A stretch of DNA of 64,000 nt from contig CAZHHX010000003.1 of the NCBI GenBank assembly GCA_964532465.1, positions 1 to 64,000 of the forward strand, written 5' to 3'. A program made the position numbers and the translations under genes. The DNA is from JAPLKB01 sp964532465 (GTDB taxonomy: Bacteria > Desulfobacterota > Syntrophorhabdia > Syntrophorhabdales > Syntrophorhabdaceae). The notes beneath the pieces are model-generated. The model was not told the origin of the DNA. It worked only from the letters and a program-made list of their open reading frames with translations, and did no database searches. Within the stretch, counting starts at the first letter, position 1; each line of letters begins with the position of its first letter. Positions 36,535-45,554 of the stretch are shown here, piece after piece.

Positions 36535-36975
36535 TTAATGCTGAAGATTCAGAAGGACCATACCTGATGCAGGATCAAGCTTCCTTACTGCGTCTATCCC
36601 TTTCATTTCGAGTATAATACATTCAAGCACGATAAATGTATCTGCCGTCTCCCGAAGGCACCCTGCCCTGACCTTGTCATGTTTGCCATAGGCTCCGTGA
36701 AAATGTATCTTCGGTTCTTCTTCATGCCAGAAAATAGTTCCGATGCCCACCATCTCATGGCTTTCTTTCATTTCACGCCATACCGGTATCGGCGGAAGTT
36801 CATCTTTTTCAGGACCCACTACGATCTTCGCGTTCTTCATTCCGCCAAGAAGATAAAAAACTCCCGCCCGGATAGATTCCTTTTTCGCGATACCGATAAT
36901 ATTTTCAATAATAGAATCGCCGTCTTCAAACCCTGCGACAATAACCCTGCCGACTTCACCGGTTTGGTATTTCAT
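36535..36975 (-). CDS. PPC (DUF296) domain protein
   Basis: 146 residues matching the bacterial PPC/DUF296 family: a small trimeric alpha/beta fold with GVFYLLGGMKNAKIVVG, the histidine-rich PKIHFHGAYGKH and the closing GCLRETADTFIVLECII. The plant relatives are AT-hook proteins; the bacterial ones lack a known function and the histidines suggest a metal site. It stands alone, convergent to the polyferredoxin gene and upstream of the serA stop codon in its direction of transcription. Confidence 0.85.
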   Translation of the reverse strand: MKYQTGEVGRVIVAGFEDGDSIIENIIGIAKKESIRAGVFYLLGGMKNAKIVVGPEKDELPPIPVWREMKESHEMVGIGTIFWHEEEPKIHFHGAYGKHDKVRAGCLRETADTFIVLECIILEMKGIDAVRKLDPASGMVLLNLQH

Positions 36976-37037
36976 CTAATGCTCCCATGTAAATCCGCAT
37001 ATCTGCGCCTATTATAACTGCCGCAGGCTTTGAACGC

Positions 37038-38657
37038 CTATAAATAAATAACTTTTGCTTCAATCATCCCGTCAATATTCAATATCTCATCAAGCGCAGA
37101 ATTGCTGATAGGATCATCAACGGAAACAAAGGCAACTTCTTCCCCGCTTTTTTGCCGGGACATACCGAAACCTGCAATATTAATATTGTTGTTCCCGAGT
37201 ATTGTTCCTACTTTTCCAACAATACCGGGCTTGTCAAAAATTCTGAACTGTATAAAGGAGCCTTCAGGGACAATATCAAGATGAAAGCGATCAAGGAGAA
37301 CGATTCTTCCTAATTTATCCGGAAATACCGTTCCTCCTATAGTTGTTTCACCCTTATCTGTTCTGATGATAAACAGAATAAGATCATTGAATTTATCAAA
37401 CTGTGCCGCCTTTGTCTCCTCAATGGAAATATTTTCATCTTTTGCCAGATAGGGGGCATTAATATAGGTAGCAGTCCCCTTATGGCTTACTTCAAAAAAG
37501 CCTTTAAGGCCCGCAATAGTAAAAGGCTGGTAGCTGAAGGGAACGTCAAATCTCGGTTCGCAGAGGTCTTCCTCGAAGCTTTTACCAACCATGATAATTT
37601 TTATCATTTCAGGTCTTCCTTCTGAAATCTGCGCGGCAAATTTCCCCATCTTTTCCGTAAGGTTAAAATAGAGCTTCATGGTTTCGGGAAGCTGTGATTT
37701 CATAAAGGGTATATTGATAGCGTTGAGACAGGGCTTATTATTCAGGGCTCTGACAACCTGTTCGGCAATAATCACGGAAACTGCCTCCTGACCCTCTGTT
37801 GTGTTGGCGCCTATATGCGGAGTTACAAAAAGATTCTCCAGTTCAAGAAGCTTGCTGTTCTCTGGAGGCTCTTTTTCAAAAACATCCACACCTGCGCTGA
37901 ATATTTTTCCTGATTTTAAAGCATTATACAGATCATCTTCGTTTACTATACCACCCCTTGCGCAGTTCACAAGGATGATGCCGTCCTTCATCAAAGCAAT
38001 TTCTTTGGAAGTAATCATGTTTTTTGTAATAGGTGTCAAGGGGGTATGAAATGTTATTACATCAACCTCCCTGAGCAAATCTTCCAGTTTGTCATACAGT
38101 GCTACCCCAAGGGCATCTGCTTTGCTCCTCTTGATATAAGGGTCATAGGAGACAATTTTCATACCGAAACTTTTCGCCCTTATGGCAACATTACTTCCAA
38201 TCCTGCCCAATCCCACAATGCCGAGCACTTTGTTGTTAAGCTCGACGCCCAGACCTTTTCTGTCCCATTTGCCCGCTTTAAGCGAACTGTTCGCCAGGGG
38301 TATTTTCCGTGCGGCAGCCAGGATGTGCCCCATAGTCAACTCCGTTGCCGCAAGGGTATTTCCGGTAGGAGCATTAATAACAACAATGCCTTTCTTGCTG
38401 GCAGCTTCAATATCTATATTATCTACACCGACGCCTGCGCGGCCTATAATCTTCAGTTTGCCGGGGTTTTCCAACAAGCTTTCGGTAACGTTTGTGCCGC
38501 TTCGTGTAACAATCGCGTCATATTCGCCGATAATCTTTTTTAGTTCATCTGCCTTAATGCCGACCTTTATATCAACTTCAATATTGTCTTCACGTTCCAG
38601 TATATTTACGCCTTTTTTTGAGATATTGTCTGTAACAAGAACCTTAAGTTTATTCAT
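37038..38657 (-). CDS. serA: D-3-phosphoglycerate dehydrogenase
   Basis: About 539 residues. The catalytic/NAD-binding core has GRAGVGVDNIDIEAA, GIVGLGRIGSNVA, the Arg in VNCARGGIVNEDDL and the His in FVTPHIGANT. A long-form SerA tail follows: an allosteric substrate-binding domain and a C-terminal ACT domain (FRIFDKPGIVGKVGTIL) for serine feedback. It catalyses the first step of serine synthesis. I use the ATG at 38657 with AAGGTG 6 nt upstream; a GTG at 38666 is in frame. Confidence 0.95.
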   Translation of the reverse strand: MNKLKVLVTDNISKKGVNILEREDNIEVDIKVGIKADELKKIIGEYDAIVTRSGTNVTESLLENPGKLKIIGRAGVGVDNIDIEAASKKGIVVINAPTGNTLAATELTMGHILAAARKIPLANSSLKAGKWDRKGLGVELNNKVLGIVGLGRIGSNVAIRAKSFGMKIVSYDPYIKRSKADALGVALYDKLEDLLREVDVITFHTPLTPITKNMITSKEIALMKDGIILVNCARGGIVNEDDLYNALKSGKIFSAGVDVFEKEPPENSKLLELENLFVTPHIGANTTEGQEAVSVIIAEQVVRALNNKPCLNAINIPFMKSQLPETMKLYFNLTEKMGKFAAQISEGRPEMIKIIMVGKSFEEDLCEPRFDVPFSYQPFTIAGLKGFFEVSHKGTATYINAPYLAKDENISIEETKAAQFDKFNDLILFIIRTDKGETTIGGTVFPDKLGRIVLLDRFHLDIVPEGSFIQFRIFDKPGIVGKVGTILGNNNINIAGFGMSRQKSGEEVAFVSVDDPISNSALDEILNIDGMIEAKVIYL

Positions 38658-38749
38658 ATAGAGCACCTTCCGTCAATCAATATAATAATAGTATTTACAA
38701 TGATAACAGTAACATTCACAGACTGAAAAATCAAGACGTTGTAAAGGGG

Positions 38750-40570
38750 TTACTCTACGGTTACGCTTTTTGCTAAGTTACGGGGCTGATCCACATCAGT
38801 GCCGAGCAGATTGGCAATATAGTAAGCGAGAAGCTGGAGCGGCAGCACTGATAAGATGGGCTGGAGCTCGTAAATTGTTGAAGGAACAACAAAGGAGGCA
38901 TCCGCCCGGTCGGCCATTTCATGCGTGTCTTTGTCCGTGAAAAGTATGGCTCTTCCCCTTCTTGCCATTACCTCTTCAATATTGCCGCATGTCTTATGAT
39001 ATGTCGAATCATCCGGCGATATAATCGCGACAGGCAGATTCTCATCAATCAGGGCAATAGGACCGTGTTTCATCTCCCCTGCCGCGTATGCTTCGGCATG
39101 TATATAGGAAATCTCTTTGAGTTTCAGGGCGCCTTCCAGAGCTGTCGGATAGTTTATTCCCCTTCCGATATAGAGGAAATCCTTGAATCCCATATATTTT
39201 CTCGCAAGCTCCTCCAGGGTCTTCGATGCGTCAAGAATCACCTGAATTTTGTGTGGAATTTTCTTAATTTCGGCAATTTTCTCCCTGATGTCGCTGCTGC
39301 CCATAATTCCCATCTTTTTGCCCATATATAGCATGAGCATGAAAAGCACTGAAATCTGTGTGGTAAATGCCTTTGTTGAAGCAACGCCAATTTCCGGGCC
39401 GGCATGGGTAAAAATTATACTGTCGGCTTCCCTGGCAAGGGTACTGCCGAGGACATTGCAGATAGATAAGGTGTAGGCGCCTTTCTTCTTCCCTTCCTTC
39501 ATGGCAGCGATAGTATCCGCTGTCTCGCCTGACTGCGAAACAAGGATAAGCATGTCGCTCTTGCCTATAATGGGGTCTCTGTAACGGAACTCGGAAGCTA
39601 AATCCGTCTCGACTGGTACACGCAGATTTGCCTCAATCATGTGTTTTCCTATCATGCACGCATGATAGGACGTGCCGCAGGCCACCATCCATATCTTTTT
39701 TATCTTTTTTAAATCCGGCATTTTCAGTTCATCAAAGTCAATTTGCCCCTTCTCTTCCTTTAATCTTCCAATGAGGGTCTCTGAAATAGCTCTGGGCTGC
39801 TCAAATATTTCCTTCAGCATAAAATGCTTGTAGCCGCCTTTTTCTGCCATAGCGCCGGACCAGTTTATCTGATGAACCTTCCTCTCAATACTATCGCCGT
39901 CCTGGTTGATAAGCATGAACGTGTCATCCGTAAAAACAGCAATATCGTTATCTTCAAGAAAAATAATTCTGTTTGTTCTGTTGAGAATCGGCGGAGCGTC
40001 GCTTGCGATAAAAAATTCTCCGTCTCCAATGCCGATTATAAGGGGACTTTCCTTTTTTGCGGCAATGATTACCCTCTCATCTTCCCTCATAATACCCAGC
40101 GCGTAAGAACCTTTCAGTTCTTTCAGGGTTAACCTTACTGCTTCTATAAAGTTCTCTCCTTTATCCAGATAGTCGGCAACCAGATGAGGGATAACCTCTG
40201 TGTCTGTATCTGAAAGGAATTTATGGCCTCTTGCCTTCAGTTCTGCCTTTATCTCAACATAATTTTCAATGATGCCGTTATGGACAACAACTACATCGCC
40301 CGCTTTATGCGGATGCGCGTTCTGCTCCGAAGGCATTCCATGCGTAGCCCACCTTGTATGGGCAAGCCCCATTGTACCCTCAAAAACTCCTTCAGACACA
40401 ATTTTTCTCAAATCGTCAACCTTGCCTTTTTCTCTTGCCGTTGCAATCCTGTTATTACACCAGATCGCAACGCCGGCAGAGTCATATCCTCTGTATTCAA
40501 GCTTTTTCAGCGCATCAATAAGTATGCTACAGGCATCTTCTTTTCCGATATATCCGACTATTCCACACAA
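38750..40570 (-). CDS. glmS: Glutamine-fructose-6-phosphate aminotransferase
   Basis: 606 residues, standard length. The N-terminal glutaminase begins CGIVGYIG with the nucleophilic Cys following the initiator; HTRWATHG and HPHKAGDVVVVHNG bind glutamine. Two SIS isomerase domains have SQSGETADT, TKAFTTQI and the C-terminal LAKSVTVE. It makes glucosamine-6-phosphate for cell-wall and lipid A synthesis. TTG start, with GAGG 8-10 nt upstream. glmU lies upstream on the same strand beyond a 348-bp spacer. No glmS ribozyme elements were recognised. Confidence 0.96.
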   Translation of the reverse strand: MCGIVGYIGKEDACSILIDALKKLEYRGYDSAGVAIWCNNRIATAREKGKVDDLRKIVSEGVFEGTMGLAHTRWATHGMPSEQNAHPHKAGDVVVVHNGIIENYVEIKAELKARGHKFLSDTDTEVIPHLVADYLDKGENFIEAVRLTLKELKGSYALGIMREDERVIIAAKKESPLIIGIGDGEFFIASDAPPILNRTNRIIFLEDNDIAVFTDDTFMLINQDGDSIERKVHQINWSGAMAEKGGYKHFMLKEIFEQPRAISETLIGRLKEEKGQIDFDELKMPDLKKIKKIWMVACGTSYHACMIGKHMIEANLRVPVETDLASEFRYRDPIIGKSDMLILVSQSGETADTIAAMKEGKKKGAYTLSICNVLGSTLAREADSIIFTHAGPEIGVASTKAFTTQISVLFMLMLYMGKKMGIMGSSDIREKIAEIKKIPHKIQVILDASKTLEELARKYMGFKDFLYIGRGINYPTALEGALKLKEISYIHAEAYAAGEMKHGPIALIDENLPVAIISPDDSTYHKTCGNIEEVMARRGRAILFTDKDTHEMADRADASFVVPSTIYELQPILSVLPLQLLAYYIANLLGTDVDQPRNLAKSVTVE

Positions 40571-40918
40571 AATATTTTCCTCTTTCTCTTGTTTTTTTGC
40601 TTCTTTAATTTATGGTTTTTGTACTTCTCACAGCCAATATTGCTACAAAATACTTTTAACATATTTAATCATTAATGAACTCGTAGAAAGTCGATATTTC
40701 TGTTGTTTGTCATTCCCACGAAAGTGGGAATCCAGTGATTTCAATGTGTTCTGGACTCCAGTTTTCACGGGAGTGACGGTTTTTTTACTTTTTACGAGTG
40801 CATTAATCATTATCTATACAGACAAGGCGGTTTGTCTTCATATCCTTCAGAAATGCCAAGTCAATAATTTACACAAAATTTCCCGGATATACAATTTTTT
40901 ACATTACATTTACCGGAT
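40571..40918. other. Spacer between glmU and glmS
   Basis: About 350 bases with no gene on either strand. The notable content is the palindromic dispersed element at 40709-40777. Confidence 0.6.
40709..40777. repeat. Palindromic dispersed element (GTCATTCCC type)
   Basis: The element begins GTCATTCCCACGAAAGTGGG, continues AATCCAG, and ends CTGGACTCC...GGGAGTGAC, so both the short internal hairpin and the outer arms pair. This GTCATTCCC...GGGAATGAC organisation is a common intergenic repeat in proteobacterial genomes. It is followed by a T-run and may also terminate plus-strand transcription. Confidence 0.7.
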
Positions 40919-41902
40919 TTATCGTGAAAATGCTTTGATAATCGCGCCTTCTTCAACATCAGAGCCTTCAATAACAACAAATCCTTCAACCCTGGCGTTA
41001 CTGTTTACCTTCGTATTTTTTATCACCGTGTTGGGACCGATTACTACATTATCGCCTATTACGGTACTGCCAAGCAGGTACGAGTTCGGAAATACTGTTG
41101 TATCCTTGCCGATAATAACATTGCTTTCAATATAGATGTTTCTGTCAAGCAATGTTACACCTCTTTGCATATGTTTGTCGAGCATCCTGTCCCGCATGGT
41201 TATATTCGCGTCAAGAAGCTCTTTTTTGCTGTTAATGCCAAGGACCTCGGCAGATTCATGGTGACGGCAGCCCTTTATGCTCAGACCTTTTTTTCTTGCA
41301 ACCTTGCAGATATCGGTCAGGTAAAACTCGCCCTTTTTGTTGTTCGGTTCGATAAGTTTGAGAAGGGGGAAGCATTCTTCAGGGATAATGCAAATACCGG
41401 TGTTTATCTCATTCACCCTCTTTTCCTCTTCAGTGGCATCAGCATCCTCAACAATATCAATGATTTCATCTGCTTCCATTATCACCCGGCCATAGCCTCG
41501 CGGGTCATCAATCTGTGTAGTCAAGAAAGCAATGCTGTTGAAATGCATATAAAAGGAGAGAAAATCCTTCAAAGTAGAGCCTTCAATCAATGGTACATCT
41601 CCGTAAAGAACGAGAACATCCCCGCCTTTTATGAACTTTTCCGCGGTAAGGAGCGCATGCGCTGTTCCTTTCTGCTCAGTCTGAACAGATACGTTTACAT
41701 TCCGGTTTTCAAGATATGTCTCTACCTGTTCCCTGCCAAAGCCTGTTACAACAACAATTTCGGAAGGGGAAAGCTCTTTTGCCCTTTCCACTACATGGCC
41801 TATCATGGGTTTTCCCATGACTTCATGCATGACCTTCGGTTTTTTCGACAACATCCTTTCACCCTTGCCTGCTGCAAGTATGACAACATTAAGCTGTTTC
41901 AT
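40919..41902 (-). CDS. glmU: GlmU N-terminal uridyltransferase, acetyltransferase half missing
   Basis: About 327 residues. The uridyltransferase domain is complete: VVILAAGKGERMLSKKPKVM, VQTEQKGTAHALL, LYGDVPLI and NTGICI. Only the first coils of the left-handed beta-helix remain (NVVIGPNTVIKNTKV) and the protein stops at GAIIKAFSR, where full-length GlmU (about 455 residues) continues with the acetyltransferase active site. Downstream DNA shows no continuation in any frame, so it is a genuine short form, not a single frameshift. Start at the second of two ATGs, 6 nt after AAGGTGG; it overlaps tatC by 14 bp. Confidence 0.88.
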   Translation of the reverse strand: MKQLNVVILAAGKGERMLSKKPKVMHEVMGKPMIGHVVERAKELSPSEIVVVTGFGREQVETYLENRNVNVSVQTEQKGTAHALLTAEKFIKGGDVLVLYGDVPLIEGSTLKDFLSFYMHFNSIAFLTTQIDDPRGYGRVIMEADEIIDIVEDADATEEEKRVNEINTGICIIPEECFPLLKLIEPNNKKGEFYLTDICKVARKKGLSIKGCRHHESAEVLGINSKKELLDANITMRDRMLDKHMQRGVTLLDRNIYIESNVIIGKDTTVFPNSYLLGSTVIGDNVVIGPNTVIKNTKVNSNARVEGFVVIEGSDVEEGAIIKAFSR

Positions 41903-42641
41903 CATGTACCACCTTTTTTCCAAATATTCTCGTAATAATGATACTTAATTCATAGAGTCCGCACAAAGGAATTGCCATCAATATCTGACTTGTAATATCC
42001 GGCGGCGTTATAACAGCGCTTACAATAAATATTCCAAGAATGGCATACCGTCTTTTTGAAGAGAGAAGCCTGTGGTTTATTATACCGATTTTCGACAAAT
42101 AATACGCAACTAAGGGAAGTTCAAAAATAAGACCGAAAATTACAAGCATTCGCAAGGTAAGACTCATATATGCCTTTAAATCAGGCATGGGTATAACAAA
42201 CTCTCCGGCATAGCTTATAAAAAATTTGTATATGATGGGCATCACCACATAGTAACAGAACGTTGCTCCGCATAAAAAACAGATACTGCCGAATACGATA
42301 AAGGGTAAAAGATATTTTTTTTCTTTCTGATAAAGTCCCGGGGACACAAACATCCAGAATTCATAGAGAATTACCGGCAATGTTATAAAAAACGCTGCAA
42401 CAATGGAGATTTTAACATATGTAATAAAAGCTTCAGTAATATATGTGAATATAAAGGAACTTTTTTCCGGCATTACCCTGATGAAGGGCTGCATAAGAAA
42501 ATAAAATATTCTTTCTTTAAAATAAAAGGTAAAAATGAAGACAACACCAAGAGCAACAGCGCATACAAGAATCCTGTCGCGTAATTCTGTCATATGTGAA
42601 ATTAAGGGCTGCTTTTCGTCTATCCCGGTTTTACATGCCAT
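41889..42641 (-). CDS. tatC: Twin-arginine translocase subunit TatC
   Basis: 250 residues with six predicted membrane helices and the TatC signatures: PLISHMTELRDRIL at the N-terminus, FWMFVSPGLYQKEKKYLLPF and FGLIFELPLVAYYL. TatC recognises twin-arginine signal peptides. It follows tatB by 13 bp, and is followed by glmU with overlap. The DUF362 protein at 33865 carries a matching twin-arginine signal. Confidence 0.95.
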   Translation of the reverse strand: MACKTGIDEKQPLISHMTELRDRILVCAVALGVVFIFTFYFKERIFYFLMQPFIRVMPEKSSFIFTYITEAFITYVKISIVAAFFITLPVILYEFWMFVSPGLYQKEKKYLLPFIVFGSICFLCGATFCYYVVMPIIYKFFISYAGEFVIPMPDLKAYMSLTLRMLVIFGLIFELPLVAYYLSKIGIINHRLLSSKRRYAILGIFIVSAVITPPDITSQILMAIPLCGLYELSIIITRIFGKKVVHDETA

Positions 42642-42654
42642 TTTTGTCAGCCCA

Positions 42655-42978
42655 TTAGACTTGATGCGCGGCGGGTTTTTCTTTTTCCGTTAATGCTTTA
42701 TCTTGCAGCCCATGATATGCGTCTTTTATTTTATCAGTCTCCCCTTCAGTCTGAGTATTTTTTTGCAGCAAAGGCTCTTCCTTCCCGGCTTTTTCTTTCG
42801 GTTCTTCTTCTTTTATAACCTCTTCATTGATCGTCTCTTTTACTTCATCCGCCATACGCCTGAATTCCTGAAGAGCCCTGCCGAGCGACCTGGCAAGATC
42901 GGGCAGTTTTGCGGGACCCACTACAATAAGGGCTACAATCATTATTACTATGAGTTCCGGAAAACCTATGCCGAACAT
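42655..42978 (-). CDS. tatB: Twin-arginine translocase subunit TatB
   Basis: 107 residues: one N-terminal membrane helix (FGIGFPELIVIMIVALIVVG), the GPAKLPDLARSLG hinge, an amphipathic helix and a charged, disordered tail. The Glu early in the helix (FPE) and tail length favour TatB over TatA. No separate tatA lies adjacent, so it may serve both roles or tatA is elsewhere. Confidence 0.88.
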   Translation of the reverse strand: MFGIGFPELIVIMIVALIVVGPAKLPDLARSLGRALQEFRRMADEVKETINEEVIKEEEPKEKAGKEEPLLQKNTQTEGETDKIKDAYHGLQDKALTEKEKPAAHQV

Positions 42979-43143
42979 TGATGATAAAATATCATAAAAG
43001 TGTCGGTAGTTGAAAGAAAATAACAGTCGGTTTTAACGGGCATCTTTATCCTTGACTTTATTTGTCCTTTATTGTTCTATTTATACTCAATCACACTTGT
43101 ATTTGCTTGGAATTGACACCTTATCTATTGACAGGGGTACTGA

Positions 43144-44130
43144 ATGAATAAAATCAGTATTATTGGAACAGGTTCTTATGTTCCTGATCATATTATGACT
43201 AATTTTGATTTTGAGAAATTCTTAGACACGTCCGACGAATGGATATTTACAAGGACAGGCATAAGGGAAAGAAGGATCGCGAAAGAAACCGATGCTGTAT
43301 CCGATCTATGCAAGATCGCCTGTGAAAGAGCTATGGATATGGCAGGAGTAACGCCGGATGATATTGATTTGATTATTCTTGGCACTATTACGCCGGACAC
43401 GCACTGCCCGGCAGGAGCAAACTGGCTTGAAGCAAAACTGGGATGTAAAAATGCCGTATCCTTTGATATAACGGCTGCGTGTTCGGGCTTTATTTTTGCT
43501 CTCCATGTTGCTGAAACCTTTGTAAAATCAGGCATAAAGAAAACCGCCCTTGTAGTTGCCGGTGAGATTATGAGCAGGGTCATAAACTGGAAGGAAAGGG
43601 AAAGCTGCATTCTCTGGGGTGACGGAGCAGGCGCGGCAGTTATAACAAAATCGGATTCAGGAGCGAAAATCCTCTCAACGCATATTCATACGGACGGGGC
43701 AAGCGGCGACACACTTTTAATGCCCGGCGGCGGCTCAATGACAACGCCTATATCTTATGAGAGTGTTGATAAAGGCCTTCATCTGCTAAAGATGATTGAA
43801 GCAAACAAATCTTTCAAGGTAGCTGTCGGAAGGTTTGCCGAAGCATGTGAAGAAGCCGTTGAAACAAACGGTTATACGATTAATGACGTAAATTTAATTA
43901 TACCCCATCAGGCAAATATAAGAATTCTCCAGGGCGTGGCAAAAAAATTGAAGGTGCCCATGGATAAGGTGTACCTGACTATACAGAAATACGGTAATAT
44001 TTCATCGGCTACCGTACCGATAGCCCTTGATGAAGCAGTAAGAGACAATACAATTACGAAGGACGATCTTGTTCTTCTCACAGCCTTTGGCGGCGGCCTC
44101 ACATGGGGCAGCAGCCTTATTAAATGGTAA
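43144..44130 (+). CDS. fabH: 3-oxoacyl-ACP synthase III
   Basis: 328 residues of the thiolase-fold FabH family: DTSDEWIFTRTGIRERR near the N-terminus, catalytic Cys in DITAACSGFIFAL, His in LIIPHQANIRI and Asn in KYGNISSATVPIA. FabH starts fatty acid synthesis by condensing acetyl-CoA with malonyl-ACP. An AGGGG ribosome site precedes the ATG. It is monocistronic here, divergent from tatB, without the usual plsX or fabD beside it. Confidence 0.93.
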   Translation: MNKISIIGTGSYVPDHIMTNFDFEKFLDTSDEWIFTRTGIRERRIAKETDAVSDLCKIACERAMDMAGVTPDDIDLIILGTITPDTHCPAGANWLEAKLGCKNAVSFDITAACSGFIFALHVAETFVKSGIKKTALVVAGEIMSRVINWKERESCILWGDGAGAAVITKSDSGAKILSTHIHTDGASGDTLLMPGGGSMTTPISYESVDKGLHLLKMIEANKSFKVAVGRFAEACEEAVETNGYTINDVNLIIPHQANIRILQGVAKKLKVPMDKVYLTIQKYGNISSATVPIALDEAVRDNTITKDDLVLLTAFGGGLTWGSSLIKW

Positions 44131-44219
44131 CAAAGGTTTTGTGTATTAAGTTATACGTTTAATGTTTTAAATATCTTTACCTCATCACTCAAAAATGATA
44201 ATTTAACATTGCTTCAATC

Positions 44220-44309
44220 GGAGGGATGGCTGAGCGGCCGAAAGCGGCGGTCTTGAAAACCGTTGGACGTGCAAGCGTCCCGTGGGTTCGAATCCTACTC
44301 CCTCCGCCA
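44220..44309 (+). tRNA. tRNA-Ser (anticodon UGA)
   Basis: Acceptor arms GGAGGGA (44220-44226) and TCCCTCC (44299-44305) pair perfectly, followed by the discriminator G and an encoded CCA. The anticodon loop CTTGAAA gives TGA (44254-44256) on a 5-bp stem; the long variable arm (GGACGTGCAAGCGTCC) identifies a class II serine tRNA, and GGTTCGAATCC is the T loop. Confidence 0.97.
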
Positions 44310-44375
44310 TTTTTATCTTAAACCTTTAATAATTCCGATTCGGTAAATCATAACATCCCATAAATGTGTAAATTC

Positions 44376-44440
44376 CGGTCAACCTCGAACACCAATTCCG
44401 GTGATATCCGAACACCAATTCCGATTTTGCTCGAACACTT
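44376..44440 (-). mobile_element. Likely IS21-family terminal-repeat remnant
   Basis: Read on the minus strand, TGTTCG blocks alternate with CGGAAT blocks: TGTTCGAGCAAAATCGGAAT, GTGTTCGGATATCACCGGAA and GTGTTCGAGGTTGACCGGAA, in about 22-bp steps. Multiple short terminal repeats of this TGTTCG/CCGGAAT type flank IS21-family elements. No transposase genes remain, so only one end survives. The identification is from pattern memory, not a search. Confidence 0.45.
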
Positions 44441-44448
44441 TTCATGTT

Positions 44449-44538
44449 TTACCGGAACTTTTCAAGAATTTCGTAGCATTCATCTTTTGTAAGACCCAGC
44501 TTATCGTATAGTCTATTTTCAATATCTATCTTCGTCAT
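44449..44538 (-). pseudogene. ihfA: 5' fragment of an IHF-alpha-like gene
   Basis: A 29-codon frame with a good AGGAG site encodes MTKIDIENRLYDKLGLTKDE, then CYEILEKFR and a stop. It matches the first helices of integration host factor alpha (E. coli has LTKAEM...LFDKLGLSKRD) and then ends where the normal protein of about 95 residues continues with a beta-arm. The break coincides with the start of the IS21-like end, which suggests truncation by insertion. Confidence 0.65.
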
Positions 44539-44843
44539 ATCTTCTCCTGAGAGTGAAAGATTGTCTTCTGGTATTTTTAACCATATCAGGAACATGTACG
44601 TCAATGATTAACATTATATTATTATTGATTGTTTCAACAATATGATCTTGCCGATATCCCCTAACAAATGTTTTCCTGTATTTCAGAATCAAATTCATTT
44701 TATGGTATTGGATAGCCACCTGCTCACCTGTACCTGGCAAGACAAAACAAAAGAAATTCTCTATAAATAAAATGGTGAAGAAGAGGCATTCAATAAAGCT
44801 GTCCTTGCAAGACGGGAAGCGCTTGAACACATGAGAGGTTATT
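44539..44843. other. Region without a clear gene
   Basis: An open minus-strand frame (stop at 44519) covers it and its last 70 residues (IQYHKMNLILKYRKTFVRGY) read like protein, perhaps a relic of the gene upstream of the IHF fragment. A plus-strand frame, EEEAFNKAVLARREALEHMR, is also open. I cannot assign either. Confidence 0.35.
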
Positions 44844-45401
44844 TTGACCCAGGGAGAAAAGCAAATAAGAGAAAAGAAAAACCAGTTATCCTGGCTTGAG
44901 AAATCGCGTAAAAAGTGCTCCGATGAAGCATGTTTATCACAGGTATACAAAACCAGAATGGAAGAAATCAATAAATCGCTCTGGGCGCTCCCTTCTGAAA
45001 CTGGAAAAAAATTCTCTACCACTGAATATTATACTGAAGAAGAATTATTTGCCGGTAAAAAATCTCTCGGAAAGTATTATACATGCCTGAAGCTTTATTC
45101 AGCAGATAATTTTATACTGGTTGATTTTCACGTTTATTTTCCTGATTCACAACAGACACTTGAGGGAAAAAAGATACCTGTTAAGGTTGATTCAGCAAAC
45201 AATCTCGATTTCAGATTTATTGATGGATGGAACAACAGAGGGAAGGGATCATTCAGAAAAACAGGTGGAAAATATATCCTGGAATTAGAAGAAGTAATGC
45301 CTTCCAATGAACCGTCCAGCAAAAATATTTTACGTCAGTATGGTTCTTGTACTTTGAAACATACCCGGTGCAAAAAAAACCATAAACATAATTTAGCATA
45401 A
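44844..45401 (+). CDS. Truncated LprI-like fragment with unknown C-terminal domain
   Basis: 185 residues from a TTG at 44844. The first 35 residues (KKNQLSWLEKSRKKCSDEAC then LSQVYKTRMEEI) match the end of the LprI/DUF1311-type helical domain, in which Trp, Cys and Tyr recur; the beginning of that domain and any signal peptide are missing because an in-frame stop lies at 44832. The remainder is a beta-rich domain (FILVDFHVYFPDS, NNLDFRFIDGWNN) I do not recognise. Likely a 5'-truncated exported protein gene. Confidence 0.45.
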   Translation: MTQGEKQIREKKNQLSWLEKSRKKCSDEACLSQVYKTRMEEINKSLWALPSETGKKFSTTEYYTEEELFAGKKSLGKYYTCLKLYSADNFILVDFHVYFPDSQQTLEGKKIPVKVDSANNLDFRFIDGWNNRGKGSFRKTGGKYILELEEVMPSNEPSSKNILRQYGSCTLKHTRCKKNHKHNLA

Positions 45402-45554
45402 GGGTTACCGCCAGATTCACAGTTCCTTTATTAATTTCTGCAAAAGATTAACATTTTTAACTAAATAATCATTAAAACAATGGTCTTGATATTATCAGTC
45501 CATTAAAGTATCTTTATCGATTCTTGCCGATAATTCTATTAAAAGGTTTATCAA

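Noticed and set aside
38700..38749. glmS ribozyme or riboswitch
   Set aside because: The glmS leader is the 348-bp spacer at 40571-40918, which contains a palindromic repeat and no ribozyme core that I recognise.
44519..45022. A 167-codon minus-strand frame
   Set aside because: Its first half is the antisense of the LprI-like gene. The last 70 residues look protein-like but have no start or family, so it is only mentioned in the region note.
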